Numbered from the stretch's first letter, positions 1 to 10,393 are shown. The stretch is 64,000 nt of DNA from Lactobacillus kefiranofaciens (GCF_900103655.1 NZ_FMXC01000001.1:1-64000), one strand, 5' to 3'. The notes: generated from the letters alone by a model not told the origin. Numbers and translations are program-made.

Positions 1-53
1 TAAATAAAGAATAAAAAATCAATCTATGAGAAAGATCTATTTACACAAAAGAT

Positions 54-278
54 TTGACAGTTTCAGCTAATCTGAAAAAGATGGGAATAGATATGACTAC
101 GGCCACAAAAATGTATTATATTTATATTAATCAACATGGCAAACTTCCATTCGCTCCAAGTACAGGTAGATCGGAATTAGATCAGGCTGTATATGAAGCA
201 AAACATCATCAGTATGCAGGAGAGTACAATTCATTAGAAGAATTCCGAAAGGATCTGTATTCTCCTGATGAAGATTAA
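54..278 (+). pseudogene. RelB/DinJ-like antitoxin, N-terminally degraded
   Basis: The product resembles the central and C-terminal part of RelB/DinJ antitoxins: the stretch KKMGIDMTTATKMYY matches the 'MGIDLTTAVNMF' ribbon-helix-helix region and is followed by a KLPF segment. The usual N-terminal beta strand is missing. The only start in frame is a TTG at 54 with no clear ribosome binding site, and the frame is closed by a stop at 27-29. The toxin remnant that overlaps its 3' end shows this was once a type II toxin-antitoxin pair. It may still yield a short protein, but it looks decayed. Confidence 0.6.
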
Positions 279-460
279 ATATACACATAATTACATAAGA
301 AATTGAAACAACATCATGCTCATAAGTTGACCAATTATTATGAGCTACATATTAAAGGAATTGACTATTAGAATATGATTTTGATAAAGAAACCGGTGAT
401 TTGATTCTTATCTTAATTGATACTGGTGATCATGATGATTTGAAAAGAAAAAGATATTAA
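268..460 (+). pseudogene. RelE/YafQ-family toxin remnant
   Basis: An ATG at 268, overlapping the antitoxin stop, begins MKIKYTHNYI. The frame then breaks. Downstream, in other frames, the DNA still encodes KLTNYYELHIKGIDY, an in-frame stop (TAG), then EYDFDKETGDLILILIDTG and DHDDLKRKRY before a TAA. The 'GDLILILIDTGDHDDL' ending is typical of RelE/YafQ-type mRNA interferases. The remnant carries at least one stop and a frameshift and is shorter than the usual 90-100 residues, so it cannot make an active toxin. Family assignment is from motif resemblance only. Confidence 0.6.
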
Positions 461-490
461 GTGTCTAGGAAAAAGCTCTTTGTCTGAATA

Positions 491-531
491 ACAAAAAAGG
501 GACCAACTTTTGAAAAGTTGATCCCTTTTTT
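491..531. terminator. Bidirectional intrinsic terminator
   Basis: A stem of GGGACCAACTTTT and its near-perfect complement is flanked by A and T runs on both sides. It sits just past the pyrE stop on the minus strand and would also end leftover transcription from the toxin remnant. Confidence 0.85.
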
Positions 532-532
532 G

Positions 533-1156
533 TTACTTCCAAGCCCATGGATCTTCATGCCAGGTCTTTAATGTTTGGTATTGTTCGCTTGTGATATGAC
601 CAGATTCATTTTCCTTTTTGAGTAGTTCTGGGTAAGAAAGAAGCGGCGCATATTTAACTCTTGCTTTTTCAAAGTTTTCTTTTGCATCAGGCAAGTAATA
701 AGTAAAGATTGAAGAAACACCGATGACATTGCCGCCATCTTTTTCAGTTGCCTTAACTGCGTTTAAAACAGAGCCACCTGTAGTGATCAGATCATCAATT
801 AATACAATCTTGTCATTTGCAGTAAAACGACCTTCAATTTGGCGACCTTTACCGTGGTCCTTTGGCTTAGGACGAACATAGATCATTGGCAGGTGCAATT
901 TTTCAGCAACAAGTGCTGCGTGAGGGATACCAGCTGTAGCTACACCGCCGATGATAGCTGCTTCAGGAAATTCTTTAGCGATTAAATTTGCTAAATCGCT
1001 AGCAATCATATCGCGCAAGTCCGGGTAAGAAACCATTAAGCGCAGATCGGTGTAGATTGGTGAAAGCATCCCACTAGCATAAGTAAATGGCTTGTCAGGT
1101 GAAATAGAAATGATTTTTTCTTGAATAAGTTGACTGATAATTTGATCTTGATGCAT
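533..1156 (-). CDS. pyrE: Orotate phosphoribosyltransferase
   Basis: PyrE joins orotate to PRPP to make orotidine 5'-monophosphate, the fifth step of UMP synthesis, in the cytosol. The 207-residue protein carries the PRPP-binding loop IVLIDDLITTGGSV near residue 120 and the conserved KDHGKGRQIEG loop. The start chosen (ATG at 1156, MHQDQII) follows a GGAG-type ribosome binding site inside the pyrF end; an upstream ATG at 1195 would lie well inside pyrF. The stop of pyrF is one base away, so the two genes are translationally close and share one transcript controlled by the attenuator upstream of pyrF. Confidence 0.96.
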   Translation of the reverse strand: MHQDQIISQLIQEKIISISPDKPFTYASGMLSPIYTDLRLMVSYPDLRDMIASDLANLIAKEFPEAAIIGGVATAGIPHAALVAEKLHLPMIYVRPKPKDHGKGRQIEGRFTANDKIVLIDDLITTGGSVLNAVKATEKDGGNVIGVSSIFTYYLPDAKENFEKARVKYAPLLSYPELLKKENESGHITSEQYQTLKTWHEDPWAWK

Positions 1157-1157
1157 G

Positions 1158-1862
1158 TTAATTAAACTCCTTTTTAATTGCTTCGTATGCTGCATGAGGG
1201 TTGCTTGTTAAGGTTATAGGACGACCTACTACGATAGCAGTTGAGCCCCATTCTCTTGCTTGAGCTGGTGTAGCCACACGGGACTGATCATCTTTACTAC
1301 TTCCTTTTGGTCGGATGCCAGGTGTGACATACAAAAAGTCATTACCAATTGCCTGATGTAATTCTTTAACTTCGAGTGGTGAACAAATTACGCCATCGGC
1401 TCCTGACTTTTTAGCCGTTTTAGCAAGACTCATTACTTGTTCACTCATTGATAAAGCACAATTTTGCTCAAAACGCAGAACTTCGTCTGAAATAGAAGTT
1501 AATTCAGTAACTGCAAGTAGTTTTGGTACTGTGTCTCCTGCAGGCGTACCCGCAATTAGACCGTCTTTGGCAGCGTGAATCATTTGGCTGCCACCTAATG
1601 CATGAACGGTGGTGTAGGTGATGCCAAGTTGTGCAAGTAGTTTTGCTGCTTGATAAACAGTGTTGGGGATATCGTGCAATTTTAAATCTAAAAAGATTTG
1701 GTAGCCTTGTTTTGCTAATTTTTTTACTAATTCAGGACCCGTGTGATAGAAAAGTTCCATGCCAATCTTGATAAAAACATCTTGCGGCTGTCCTAAGTTA
1801 GATAAGATTTTTGTTAATTGTTCTTGATTGTCAACGTCTAAAGCAACAATTACAGGTTTCAT
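1158..1862 (-). CDS. pyrF: Orotidine 5'-phosphate decarboxylase
   Basis: PyrF decarboxylates OMP to UMP, the last step of de novo pyrimidine synthesis. The 234-residue protein starts MKPVIVALDV and has the catalytic Lys-Asp-Lys-Asp array in FLDLKLHDIPNTV, plus the phosphate-binding VTPGIRP and STAIVVGRPIT segments of the TIM barrel. The ATG at 1862 has a GGAGGG ribosome binding site directly upstream; a longer start (MYGGK...) would overlap that site. It is the first gene of a pyrF-pyrE transcript that runs away from pyrD. Confidence 0.96.
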   Translation of the reverse strand: MKPVIVALDVDNQEQLTKILSNLGQPQDVFIKIGMELFYHTGPELVKKLAKQGYQIFLDLKLHDIPNTVYQAAKLLAQLGITYTTVHALGGSQMIHAAKDGLIAGTPAGDTVPKLLAVTELTSISDEVLRFEQNCALSMSEQVMSLAKTAKKSGADGVICSPLEVKELHQAIGNDFLYVTPGIRPKGSSKDDQSRVATPAQAREWGSTAIVVGRPITLTSNPHAAYEAIKKEFN

Positions 1863-1874
1863 TTTCCCTCCATA

Positions 1875-1968
1875 CAAAAAAGTCTATACCAGTGCAGAGA
1901 GACACCAGGTATAGACTTTCCCTAGATAAATTTAAGCCAATATTTTGAACTTGCGGTCTCTCTGTACC
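1875..1968 (-). promoter_or_regulatory. PyrR-dependent attenuator upstream of pyrF
   Basis: On the minus strand the leader holds a PyrR-binding sequence (ACAGAGAGACCGCAAG, plus-strand 1948-1968). It is followed by a strong hairpin whose arms are AAAGTCTATACC and GGTATAGACTTT with a T run (plus-strand 1875-1920). Nine bases of the PyrR site (CAGAGAGAC) are perfectly complementary to GTCTCTCTG in the terminator hairpin, so the two structures can exclude each other. This matches the known Bacillus mechanism in which UMP-bound PyrR favours the terminator. It would control pyrFE. Confidence 0.85.
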
Positions 1969-2012
1969 GTTTAAAGTTTGATCAAGGTGAAGTTTAACAC
2001 CCCTGATTAGAA

Positions 2013-2063
2013 AATACAACAGCAAATTTTTGACCTTGCAAAAAAATAAAAGGCGTGTAGAAT
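2013..2063. promoter_or_regulatory. Likely divergent promoters for pyrD and pyrFE sharing a -35
   Basis: The palindrome TTGCAA (2036-2041) can serve as -35 on both strands. Rightwards it is 16 bases from TAGAAT (2058-2063), leading into pyrD. Leftwards it is 17 bases from TGTATT (plus-strand AATACA, 2013-2018), leading into the pyrF leader. This is a prediction from hexamers only. Confidence 0.4.
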
Positions 2064-2116
2064 CAATTTCTAAAAAATAAGCGAATGACAGCGAGCATTC
2101 ATTTTGGAGGAAAATT

Positions 2117-3040
2117 ATGGTTAATACTCATGTAAATTTACCCGGTTTAGATTTGAAAAATCCAGTAATGCCAGCTAGTGGCACCTTTGGTTTTGGCGAT
2201 GTGCCAGCCGCACAAAAATTTGATTTAAATGAATTAGGTGCAATGGTGATTAAAACTACAACTCCGCACGCTACAACAGGTAATCCGCAGCCACAAATTG
2301 CGGTTTTAGAAGATGGTGTTTTGAATTCCGTGGGGCTGACTAACCCTGGCGTTGATCATGTAATTAGTGAAAAATTAACTAAATTACGTCATCAATATCC
2401 CGACTTGCCGATTATGGCCAGCGTGGGAGGAGACAGCGAAGAAGATTATGTCGAAGTCGCAAAAAAACTGTCTGATTCTGGCTTAGTCAATGCGTTAGAA
2501 ATTAATGTGTCCTGTCCTAACGTGGCACAAGGCGGCATGAGTTTTGGCGTTCATGCCGGTGTAGTTGAAAAGTTAACCAAAAAGATTAAGATGGCAGTTG
2601 CTTTGCCAATTTATGTCAAATTGACTCCTAATGTGACTGATATTGTTGAGATTGCTAAAGCAGCCGAATCCGGTGGTGCAGACGGGATTTCGATGATTAA
2701 TACTCTGTTAGGAATGCGGATCGATATTAAAACTAGAAAGCCCCTTTTAGGTCACAACATGGGCGGCTTATCTGGTGAAGCTGTGAAGCCGATTGCCATT
2801 CGCATGATTAGTCAGGTCCGTCAAGCTACAACTTTGCCAATCATCGGGATGGGCGGAATCAATTCTGCTCAAGATGTAATTGAGTTTATGCTGGCTGGTG
2901 CTAATGCTGTAGCAGTTGGGACTGCTCATTTTAACGATGAACTGGCAAGTAAGCATATCGCCGAAGAATTACCAGCGGAACTAGAAAAATTAGGCGTAGA
3001 AGACATCAATGATTTGGTTGGACAAGTTAAATTTAATTAA
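2117..3040 (+). CDS. pyrD: Dihydroorotate dehydrogenase, class 1B-like catalytic subunit
   Basis: PyrD oxidises dihydroorotate to orotate with bound FMN. The 307-residue protein has the class 1 catalytic cysteine in [11 protein letters not shown], the FMN-binding [16 protein letters not shown] and [12 protein letters not shown] segments, and a start with a good GGAGG ribosome binding site. The sequence around the cysteine follows the class 1B pattern (as in Bacillus PyrD), not the class 1A 'CPNVPGKP' pattern. Class 1B enzymes normally work with PyrK, an FAD/iron-sulphur subunit, but no pyrK is present in this window. No terminator precedes it, and the pyrR attenuator lies downstream. Confidence 0.94.
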   Translation: MVNTHVNLPGLDLKNPVMPASGTFGFGDVPAAQKFDLNELGAMVIKTTTPHATTGNPQPQIAVLEDGVLNSVGLTNPGVDHVISEKLTKLRHQYPDLPIMASVGGDSEEDYVEVAKKLSDSGLVNALEINVSCPNVAQGGMSFGVHAGVVEKLTKKIKMAVALPIYVKLTPNVTDIVEIAKAAESGGADGISMINTLLGMRIDIKTRKPLLGHNMGGLSGEAVKPIAIRMISQVRQATTLPIIGMGGINSAQDVIEFMLAGANAVAVGTAHFNDELASKHIAEELPAELEKLGVEDINDLVGQVKFN

Positions 3041-3043
3041 CTC

Positions 3044-3072
3044 TTGACAAACATATTCAATTACAGTAACTT
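3044..3072 (+). promoter_or_regulatory. Promoter for pyrR and downstream pyr genes
   Basis: TTGACA (3044-3049) and TAACTT (3067-3072) are 17 bases apart directly after the pyrD stop, ahead of the attenuator. The -35 is a perfect consensus. Confidence 0.65.
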
Positions 3073-3096
3073 TAAAGCAATGAATGTCCTTTAAAA

Positions 3097-3183
3097 TTAG
3101 TCCCGTGAGGCTAGCAAGGCAGGCTTAAATAGTTTTACTTTACTAAAAGCTCCTAGTCTCAATGTAGGCTGGGAGCTTTTTTC
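3097..3183 (+). promoter_or_regulatory. PyrR-dependent attenuator upstream of pyrR
   Basis: The PyrR-binding sequence AGTCCCGTGAGGCTAGCAAG (from 3099) matches the Bacillus consensus almost fully. It is followed by a terminator with arms AAAAGCTCC and GGGAGCTTTT and a T run (3144-3183). This would make pyrR and downstream genes subject to autogenous, UMP-dependent attenuation. Confidence 0.9.
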
Positions 3184-3206
3184 ATGGGCAGAGTTAGGAG
3201 AATTTT

Positions 3207-3749
3207 ATGGCAAAAGAAATATGGGATGCATTGGCAATTAAGCGTGCATTAACGCGAATTACCTATGAAATCATTGAACAAAACAAGGGAACCGATGATT
3301 TGGTTTTAGTCGGGATCAAGACTCGTGGCGTTTATCTAGCTAATAGAATTCATGATCGAATTCAAAAATTGGAAGGCGTAGATGTGCCTGTTGGTGAATT
3401 AGACATTACGCTTTACCGTGATGACCGCCATGATGCTTCACTAAAGCAAGATCCAGTGGTTAATTCAGACAATATTGGTGTAGACATCAACAATAAGCGA
3501 GTAGTTTTGATTGATGACGTAATCTACACGGGTCGTACAATCAGAGCAGCCATGGATGCGCTCATGCACGTTGGTCGACCAAGCTTGATTAAAGTTGCAG
3601 TTTTAGTAGATCGCGGCCACCGAGAATTGCCAATTCGAGCAGACTTTGTTGGTAAAAATATTCCAACTTCTGCAGATGAACAAGTTGCAGTTAATGTGAT
3701 TGAAAAAGATGGCAAAGATTCAGTTGAACTGAAGGCTTTGCCTAAGTAA
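3207..3749 (+). CDS. pyrR: PyrR bifunctional attenuator protein / uracil phosphoribosyltransferase
   Basis: PyrR binds the anti-antiterminator RNA in pyr leaders when UMP is high and causes termination; it also has weak uracil phosphoribosyltransferase activity. The 180-residue protein has the PRPP loop [17 protein letters not shown] near residue 100 and the family's basic RNA-binding face region (GIKTRG, LYRDDRH). Start ATG with a TAGGAG site. Three candidate target sites are visible in this window: before pyrF, before pyrR and before pyrB. Confidence 0.96.
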   Translation: MAKEIWDALAIKRALTRITYEIIEQNKGTDDLVLVGIKTRGVYLANRIHDRIQKLEGVDVPVGELDITLYRDDRHDASLKQDPVVNSDNIGVDINNKRVVLIDDVIYTGRTIRAAMDALMHVGRPSLIKVAVLVDRGHRELPIRADFVGKNIPTSADEQVAVNVIEKDGKDSVELKALPK

Positions 3750-3783
3750 AAAGAATAACAGATAAATAATCAACCATTTAATT

Positions 3784-3878
3784 GACTCCAGAGAGGGCCA
3801 GAAGGGTTGCTTAGTTTTTCGTATACAAAAATACGGAGAAGAAGCCTGGAGCAATTAAATGCTTCAGGCTTTTTTTGA
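3784..3878 (+). promoter_or_regulatory. PyrR-dependent attenuator upstream of pyrB
   Basis: The leader between pyrR and pyrB has a PyrR-binding sequence (GACTCCAGAGAGGGCCAGAA from 3784). A terminator hairpin with arms GAAGCCTGGAGC and GCTTCAGGCTT and a run of seven T ends 16 bases before the pyrB start. Confidence 0.9.
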
Positions 3879-3893
3879 TAGAAAGAACAGAAC

Positions 3894-4850
3894 ATGAAAA
3901 ATTTAAATCTTGTTGCTTTACCACATTTTGTTAGTGTTGAAAATTTGAAAAATGATGAAGTTGAGGCTCTGATTGAACGTGCAGAATACTTCAAAAAAGG
4001 TGGAGCTATACCTGGGTTAACCAGACCGGTTTACGTCACTAACATGTTTTTTGAAGATTCAAGCAGAACTCATACTAGTTTTGAGATGGCGGAAAGAAAG
4101 TTGGGCTTGACTGTGATTCCATTTGATCCAGCTCATTCATCTGTCAACAAGGGTGAGACTTTATACGATACCTCACTAGTGATGAATGCTTTAGGAGTAG
4201 ATCTTGAAGTGATTCGTCACTCACAAAATGAATATTACGAAGATTTGATTAATTTAAAAGAGCATCAAAAATTAAACATCGGTGTGATTAATGCAGGAGA
4301 TGGTTTGGGTCAGCATCCTAGCCAATGTATGCTTGATATGATGACGATTCACGAACACTTTGATCACTTCAAGGGATTAAAAGTAGCAATCGTCGGTGAC
4401 ATCACTAATTCCCGCGTAGCCAAAAGTGACATGGAGCTTTTAACTAGACTTGGCGCAGAAGTTTACTTCTCTGGCCCTGAATATTGGTATTCTAAAGACT
4501 TTGACCAATATGGCAAGTATGAAGAACTTGATAAATTGATCCCTAAAATGGATGTCATGATGTTGCTACGGGTGCAACACGAACGTCATAGTGGTGATCC
4601 TAATGAAAAGAAATTTGATGCTCACAGTTACCATGAAAAATATGGTATTAACCATAAACGCTATGAGGCTATGAAAAAAGATGCGATCATCATGCACCCA
4701 GGTCCAATTAATCATAATGTTGAATTAAGCGGTGATTTGGTAGAAAGCGACAAGTGCATGTTTGTGCGTCAAATGGAAAATGGCGTCTTTATGAGAATGG
4801 CCATGCTGGAAGCAGTTTTGCGTGGTAGAAAACTCGGAGGGCTTGAATAA
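3894..4850 (+). CDS. pyrB: Aspartate carbamoyltransferase, catalytic subunit
   Basis: PyrB condenses carbamoyl phosphate with aspartate, the committed step of pyrimidine synthesis. The 318-residue protein shows the carbamoyl-phosphate loop [11 protein letters not shown] (about residue 52), the [10 protein letters not shown] segment and the C-terminal [10 protein letters not shown] aspartate-binding motif. Its stop overlaps the pyrC start by one base (TAATG), indicating translational coupling. The ribosome binding site is weak (GAAAG), which may matter because the attenuator terminator ends just upstream. Confidence 0.96.
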   Translation: MKNLNLVALPHFVSVENLKNDEVEALIERAEYFKKGGAIPGLTRPVYVTNMFFEDSSRTHTSFEMAERKLGLTVIPFDPAHSSVNKGETLYDTSLVMNALGVDLEVIRHSQNEYYEDLINLKEHQKLNIGVINAGDGLGQHPSQCMLDMMTIHEHFDHFKGLKVAIVGDITNSRVAKSDMELLTRLGAEVYFSGPEYWYSKDFDQYGKYEELDKLIPKMDVMMLLRVQHERHSGDPNEKKFDAHSYHEKYGINHKRYEAMKKDAIIMHPGPINHNVELSGDLVESDKCMFVRQMENGVFMRMAMLEAVLRGRKLGGLE

Positions 4851-6127
4851 TGCAAACAGTAATTAAGAATGGAACAGTTTATCAAAATGGACGTTTGATT
4901 CATGCCGATGTGCTAATTGAAGATCAAAAAATTAAAGCGATTGGTACTGATTTAACTGGCGACAAAGTCATCGATGCAACTGGTAAGTTGGTTAGTCCAG
5001 GACTGGTTGATGTGCATGTCCATTACCGCGATCCTGGACAAACATATAAGGAAGATATTGAAACTGGCAGCAAGGCTGCAGCCCATGGCGGCTTTACTAC
5101 AGTAGGAGCCATGCCTAATGTGACGCCGGTTCCAGATACGCCTGATTTAATGAAAAAGATGGTTCAAGAAAATAAACAAAAAGGCATCGTGCACATTTTT
5201 CAATATGGTCCAATTACCAAAAATGAAACAACAGATGAACTGCCTGATTATGCCACATTGAAAAAAGCTGGTGCCTTTGCCCTCAGTAACGATGGTCACG
5301 GCGTGCAAACTGCTCAAACGATGTACCTTGCTATGCAAGAAGCAAAGAAGAATGACTTGATTGTTGCAGCGCATGCTCAAGATGATTCACTTTTTAATCA
5401 CGGCATCGTCAATGAAGGAGAAAAGGCAAAAGAACTGAATTTGCTGCCAGTAACTGAACTAGCTGAAACAACTCAGATTGCAAGAGATCTTTTATTAGCC
5501 GAAAAAACAGGTGTTCATTATCACATTTGCCACGTTTCAACTAAGACTAGCGTTGAATTAGTGAGAATGGCAAAAGCGCGCGGAATTAACGTTACTTGCG
5601 AAGCCGCACCACACCACTTGCTTTTAACTGAAGATGATATTCCTAAGGACAATGGCTATTACAAGATGAATCCGCCACTTAGAAGCAAGGAAGATCAAGC
5701 AGCTTTATTAGTAGGCTTGCTGGACGGCACGATCGATTTAATTGCAACTGATCATGCTCCGCACGCTAAAAAAGAAAAGCAAGGTGGAATGCAAAATGCG
5801 GCTTTTGGAATTACCGGTAGTGAGACAGCCTTTAGCACGCTTTATACCAAATTTGTTAAAAACGATAAGGTCTTTACATTAGAGCAATTGTTATCTTGGT
5901 TGAGTGATCAACCGGCTAAAGTATTTAGCTTAAAAAAGGCAGGAGTGCTGGAACCCGGACGTCCAGCAGATGTTGCACTTTTTGACTTAGAACATGAAAC
6001 AGAATTAAAAGAAAAAGATTACCAATCAAAAGGCGTCAACACCCCATTTACTGGACAAAAGGTTTATGGAGCAACGGTAATGACAATGGTTGATGGCAAA
6101 GTTGTATATCAAAAAGGAGAAGAGTAA
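4850..6127 (+). CDS. pyrC: Dihydroorotase
   Basis: PyrC closes the dihydroorotate ring from carbamoyl aspartate. The 425-residue length and [11 protein letters not shown] metal motif place it in the class I, Bacillus-type zinc amidohydrolases. Further histidine motifs are AAHAQDD, HICHVST and the metal aspartate in IATDHAPH. It overlaps both neighbours by one base (pyrB end, pyrAA start), so the block is a tight operon. Confidence 0.96.
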   Translation: MQTVIKNGTVYQNGRLIHADVLIEDQKIKAIGTDLTGDKVIDATGKLVSPGLVDVHVHYRDPGQTYKEDIETGSKAAAHGGFTTVGAMPNVTPVPDTPDLMKKMVQENKQKGIVHIFQYGPITKNETTDELPDYATLKKAGAFALSNDGHGVQTAQTMYLAMQEAKKNDLIVAAHAQDDSLFNHGIVNEGEKAKELNLLPVTELAETTQIARDLLLAEKTGVHYHICHVSTKTSVELVRMAKARGINVTCEAAPHHLLLTEDDIPKDNGYYKMNPPLRSKEDQAALLVGLLDGTIDLIATDHAPHAKKEKQGGMQNAAFGITGSETAFSTLYTKFVKNDKVFTLEQLLSWLSDQPAKVFSLKKAGVLEPGRPADVALFDLEHETELKEKDYQSKGVNTPFTGQKVYGATVMTMVDGKVVYQKGEE

Positions 6128-7212
6128 TGCGCTATTTAATTTTAGAAGATGGCAGCATTTATGCTGGTGAAGGATTTGGCAGCGATAGAGAAACTACTGG
6201 TGAAGTTGTTTTTACGACGGGGATGACCGGCTACCAAGAGGCAATTACTGACCAGTCTTATGCCGACCAGATCTTGGTTTTCACTAATCCATTAATTGGC
6301 AATTACGGCATTACCTTAGCCGATTACGAATCATTGCAGCCACAGATAAAAGGCGTGATTTGTCATCAAGTTGCACGCCATCCTGATAATTGGCGGATGC
6401 AAACTACTTTGCCAGAATTTTTGAAGCAATTGCATATTCCAGGCATTCAAGGAATTGATACCCGAGAATTGGTTAAAAAATTGCGAGTTCACGGCACCTT
6501 GCGCGGCAAGATAGCTGATTCTAAAGAAGATGCACAAAAAATAGCGCAAGAATTAAAGCAAAAGAATGTCACTCAAGGCGTAATTAGCCGCGTTTCCACT
6601 AAGAGTGCCTACCCGGTCCCAGGATCCAAACGTAACATCGTGGTGCTTGACTTCGGTATTAAGCACAGCATCTTACGTGAATTGGCTGAGCGCGACTGCA
6701 ACTGTATCGTTTTGCCATATACCGCAACTGCAGAAGAAGTATTAAACTTGCATCCCGACGGTGTTCTTCTTTCAAACGGACCAGGTGATCCAGAAGAAAT
6801 GATCGAAGCAACCAAGATGGTGCAAGAAGTAGAAAAACATGTGCCGCTGTTTGGAATTTGCATGGGCCACCAAGTTTTTGCCTTAGCTAATGGTGCTAAA
6901 ACCTACAAGATGAAGTTTGGTCACCGCGGTTTTAACCATCCGGTCCGTGAGATTGCGACCGGTCATATCGGCTTTACCTCTCAAAATCACGGTTATGCAG
7001 TTGATGCAAATTCAATTGATAAAGATAATTTAATGATTACCCATGAAGAAGTTAACGATGGCACTGTAGAAGGATTGAGACATAAAAAATATCCTGCATT
7101 TTCGGTTCAATTTCACCCAGATGCAACACCAGGACCACACGACGAGGATTCGCTATTTGATGATTTTATGTCAATGATTGATCAAAGAAAGGAAGAAGAG
7201 CATCATGCCTAA
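6127..7212 (+). CDS. pyrAA: Carbamoyl phosphate synthase, small (glutaminase) subunit
   Basis: The small subunit hydrolyses glutamine and passes ammonia to PyrAB. The N-terminal CPSase domain ([18 protein letters not shown]) is followed by a class I glutamine amidotransferase domain with the nucleophile in FGICMGHQ (about residue 244) and the histidine in [13 protein letters not shown]. The family usually has HPE; here the third triad position is Asp, a conservative change. It overlaps pyrAB by eight bases. Equivalent to carA. Confidence 0.95.
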   Translation: MRYLILEDGSIYAGEGFGSDRETTGEVVFTTGMTGYQEAITDQSYADQILVFTNPLIGNYGITLADYESLQPQIKGVICHQVARHPDNWRMQTTLPEFLKQLHIPGIQGIDTRELVKKLRVHGTLRGKIADSKEDAQKIAQELKQKNVTQGVISRVSTKSAYPVPGSKRNIVVLDFGIKHSILRELAERDCNCIVLPYTATAEEVLNLHPDGVLLSNGPGDPEEMIEATKMVQEVEKHVPLFGICMGHQVFALANGAKTYKMKFGHRGFNHPVREIATGHIGFTSQNHGYAVDANSIDKDNLMITHEEVNDGTVEGLRHKKYPAFSVQFHPDATPGPHDEDSLFDDFMSMIDQRKEEEHHA

Positions 7213-10200
7213 AAGAACAGATATTCATAAGATTATGGTGATTGGTTCAGGTCCAATTATTATTGGTCAGGCCGCAGAATTTGATTATTCTGGTACTCAG
7301 GCATGCTTGGCTCTGCGCGAGGAAGGTTATGAGGTTGTTTTAGTCAACTCCAATCCAGCAACAATCATGACTGACACTACAATTGCCGACAAGGTTTATA
7401 TTGAACCCTTAACAGTAGATTCAGTTTCTCGAATTATTCGTCAGGAATATCCAGATGCGATTTTGCCAACATTGGGTGGTCAAGTTGGATTGAACATGGC
7501 ATTGGCTTTGGCAAAAACAGGAATTTTGGATGAACTCCATATTGAGCTTTTAGGTACAAAGCTTGCTTCAATTGAACAAGCAGAGGACCGGGAAAAATTT
7601 AAGGAACTTTGTCAAAAATTAGGTGAACCGGTTCCACCTTCTAAGACGGTTAAGACGGTCGAAGATGCCTTAGCATTTGGGGATGAAATTGGTTATCCAA
7701 TTATCGTTCGTCCAGCCTTTACCATGGGTGGTACCGGTGGTGGTATTTGTCACAATCATGATGAATTAGCCGAGATTGCCAAAAACGGTTTGGAATTGTC
7801 TCCTGTAACGGAATGTTTAATTGAAAAATCAATTGCAGGCTACAAAGAAATCGAATTTGAAGTAATGCGCGATCATAATAATAACGCCATGATCGTTTGC
7901 TGTATGGAAAACTTTGATCCAGTCGGTATTCACACTGGTGATTCCATCGTCTTTTCACCAAGTCAGACTTTGTCTGATAAAGAATATCAAATGCTCCGTG
8001 ATTGTTCGTTGCGGCTAATTAGAGCATTGAAGATTGAAGGGGGATGCAACGTTCAGCTTGCCCTTGATCCAAATAGCTTTAATTATGATGTGATCGAAGT
8101 TAACCCAAGAGTTTCTAGATCTAGTGCTTTGGCTTCTAAGGCAACTGGTTATCCAATTGCCAAAATGGCGGCTAAGATTGCCGTTGGTTTAACTTTAGAT
8201 GAAATCAAGAACCCAGTAACGGGGACCACTTATGCCGAATTTGAACCAGCTTTGGACTATGTAGTCTGCAAGATCCCTCGCTGGCCATTTGATAAGTTCC
8301 CTAAGGCTGACCGAGTTTTGGGTACGCAAATGAAGGCTACCGGTGAAGTTATGGCCATTGGTCGAACAGCAGAAGAAGCCATGCAAAAAGCGGTAAGATC
8401 ACTAGAGATCGATGAAAAAGATCTTTATTCACCTGAAGCACATCAGGCAAGTGATGCACAGCTAGAGCAAAAATTAGTCAAGGCCCAAGATGATCGCTTC
8501 TTTTACTTAGCTGAAGCTTTCAGACGCGGTTATTCAGCTCGAGATGTGCACGAATTAACGAAGATTAATTATTACTTCTTAGATATCGTGCAACACATGG
8601 TTGAGATGGAGAAGACCCTTGAAGAGAACAAGGATGATGCCGATACTTTGCGTTTGGCCAAAAAATATGGCTTTAGCGATCCAACCATTGCCAACCTCTG
8701 GCATGAAAATGCAGATCAAGTCCGTGGCTTTAGAAAAGCTCATGGCATTATCCCGGTCTATAAAATGGTTGATACCTGTGCGGCAGAATTTGAGTCAAGT
8801 ACGCCATACTTTTACTCAACCTATGATGCAGAAAATGAATCGCATAAGACGGGCAAGAAGTCAGTCATTGTTATCGGTTCAGGCCCAATCAGAATTGGTC
8901 AAGGGGTCGAATTTGACTATGCAACGGTGCACTCAGTTAAAGCCTTGCAAAAGATGGGCTATGAAGCAATCGTTATTAACTCCAACCCTGAAACTGTTTC
9001 GACTGATTTCTCGATTTCAGATAAGTTGTATTTTGAACCATTGACCTTGGAAGATGTGTTAAACGTCTGTGATTTGGAAAAGCCGGAAGGCGTGATTGTG
9101 CAATTCGGTGGTCAAACTTCAATTAACTTAGCTGCTGGTCTTGAAAAACATGGCATTAAGATTTTGGGTACCAAAGTTAAGGACGTTAACCGCGCCGAAG
9201 ACCGTGAATTGTTTGATGAAATCATCAAGAAGTTGAAGCTTAACCAACCGCAAGGTTTAACTGCTACTACTCATGAAGGCGTAATTGCAGCAGCTGAAAA
9301 GTTAGGTTACCCGGTCTTGGTTCGTCCAAGTTATGTTTTAGGCGGTAAGGCAATGGAAATTGTTTATACTAAGGCAGAACTTGAGGAATATTTGCAAGAC
9401 CACGTGGACATTGCCGCTGATCACCCAATCTTGGTTGATGATTACCTTGATGGACGCGAATGTGATGTTGATGCCATTTGTGACGGTAAGACAGTGCTTT
9501 TGCCAGGGATTATGGAACACATTGAACACGCTGGGGTTCACTCCGGTGACTCCATGGCCGTTTACCCACCACAAACCTTCTCTGATGAAGTTAAGGACAA
9601 GATTACGGAAGTTACTAGAAAATTGGCTTTGGAACTTAACTGTGTCGGCATCATGAATATCCAGTTCATCGTCCGCGATGGCGAGGTTTATGTAATCGAA
9701 GTCAACCCAAGAGCAAGTAGAACGGTGCCATTCTTGAGCAAGATAACTGGCATCGAGATGGCTCAAGTTGCTACTAGAGTAATTATGGGTGAAAGCTTGA
9801 CTGAGCAAGGCTATAGCGATGGCCTTGCACCAGAACCAGATATGATTTCTGTTAAAGCACCAGTCTTCTCCTTCAGTAAACTATCAGATGTTGATGCTTA
9901 CTTAGGGCCAGAAATGAAGTCAACTGGTGAAGTCATGGGCAGTGATCATACCTTTGCTAAGGCGCTTTATAAGGCCTTTGCCGGTGCCAAGATGCAATTG
10001 CCTGAAAACGGTAATGTTTTGTTAACCATTGAAGATCGTGATAAGGAAAAGATTTTGCCAATTGCTAAGAGATTTGCACGGATTGGGTATAGAATTTTTG
10101 CTACGAAAGGGACTGCAGACTTTTTACGCGGACATGATTTGCACGTTGATCCGGTTACTAAGGTTCACGAAGATGAAGAATCTAAGGAAAACATTCTGAA

Positions 10201-10393
10201 TGAATTAAGAAACGGCAAGATTGATTTGGTAATTAATACCATGGGGCACGACATTGAAAAGAATTCCGATGGCTTCATTATTAGACAAGTTGCCATTGGT
10301 CAAAACGTGCCACTAATTACTGCACTTGATACGGCAGATGCTTTGCTGACTAGTCTTGAAAACAGATCATTTGCGACAGATGCTTTGAAATAA
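7205..10393 (+). CDS. pyrAB: Carbamoyl phosphate synthase, large subunit
   Basis: PyrAB makes carbamoyl phosphate from bicarbonate, ammonia and two ATP. The 1062-residue protein has two homologous ATP-grasp halves (each opening with a '[14 protein letters not shown]' motif, at about residues 8 and 555) and a C-terminal allosteric MGS-like domain from about residue 930. The chosen start MPKRTDIHK follows an AAGGAAG site inside the end of pyrAA; the longer frame from 7178 lacks one. It ends the pyr operon and is followed by a terminator. Equivalent to carB. Confidence 0.96.
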   Translation: MPKRTDIHKIMVIGSGPIIIGQAAEFDYSGTQACLALREEGYEVVLVNSNPATIMTDTTIADKVYIEPLTVDSVSRIIRQEYPDAILPTLGGQVGLNMALALAKTGILDELHIELLGTKLASIEQAEDREKFKELCQKLGEPVPPSKTVKTVEDALAFGDEIGYPIIVRPAFTMGGTGGGICHNHDELAEIAKNGLELSPVTECLIEKSIAGYKEIEFEVMRDHNNNAMIVCCMENFDPVGIHTGDSIVFSPSQTLSDKEYQMLRDCSLRLIRALKIEGGCNVQLALDPNSFNYDVIEVNPRVSRSSALASKATGYPIAKMAAKIAVGLTLDEIKNPVTGTTYAEFEPALDYVVCKIPRWPFDKFPKADRVLGTQMKATGEVMAIGRTAEEAMQKAVRSLEIDEKDLYSPEAHQASDAQLEQKLVKAQDDRFFYLAEAFRRGYSARDVHELTKINYYFLDIVQHMVEMEKTLEENKDDADTLRLAKKYGFSDPTIANLWHENADQVRGFRKAHGIIPVYKMVDTCAAEFESSTPYFYSTYDAENESHKTGKKSVIVIGSGPIRIGQGVEFDYATVHSVKALQKMGYEAIVINSNPETVSTDFSISDKLYFEPLTLEDVLNVCDLEKPEGVIVQFGGQTSINLAAGLEKHGIKILGTKVKDVNRAEDRELFDEIIKKLKLNQPQGLTATTHEGVIAAAEKLGYPVLVRPSYVLGGKAMEIVYTKAELEEYLQDHVDIAADHPILVDDYLDGRECDVDAICDGKTVLLPGIMEHIEHAGVHSGDSMAVYPPQTFSDEVKDKITEVTRKLALELNCVGIMNIQFIVRDGEVYVIEVNPRASRTVPFLSKITGIEMAQVATRVIMGESLTEQGYSDGLAPEPDMISVKAPVFSFSKLSDVDAYLGPEMKSTGEVMGSDHTFAKALYKAFAGAKMQLPENGNVLLTIEDRDKEKILPIAKRFARIGYRIFATKGTADFLRGHDLHVDPVTKVHEDEESKENILNELRNGKIDLVINTMGHDIEKNSDGFIIRQVAIGQNVPLITALDTADALLTSLENRSFATDALK

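Noticed and set aside
1831-2025. A 64-codon minus-strand frame covering the pyrF leader
   Set aside because: It covers the PyrR site and attenuator hairpin, has no ribosome binding site and ends inside pyrF; the RNA structure explains the sequence better.
9338-9808. Long frames on both strands inside pyrAB
   Set aside because: pyrAB is clearly the coding frame here; the others are by-products of its codon usage.
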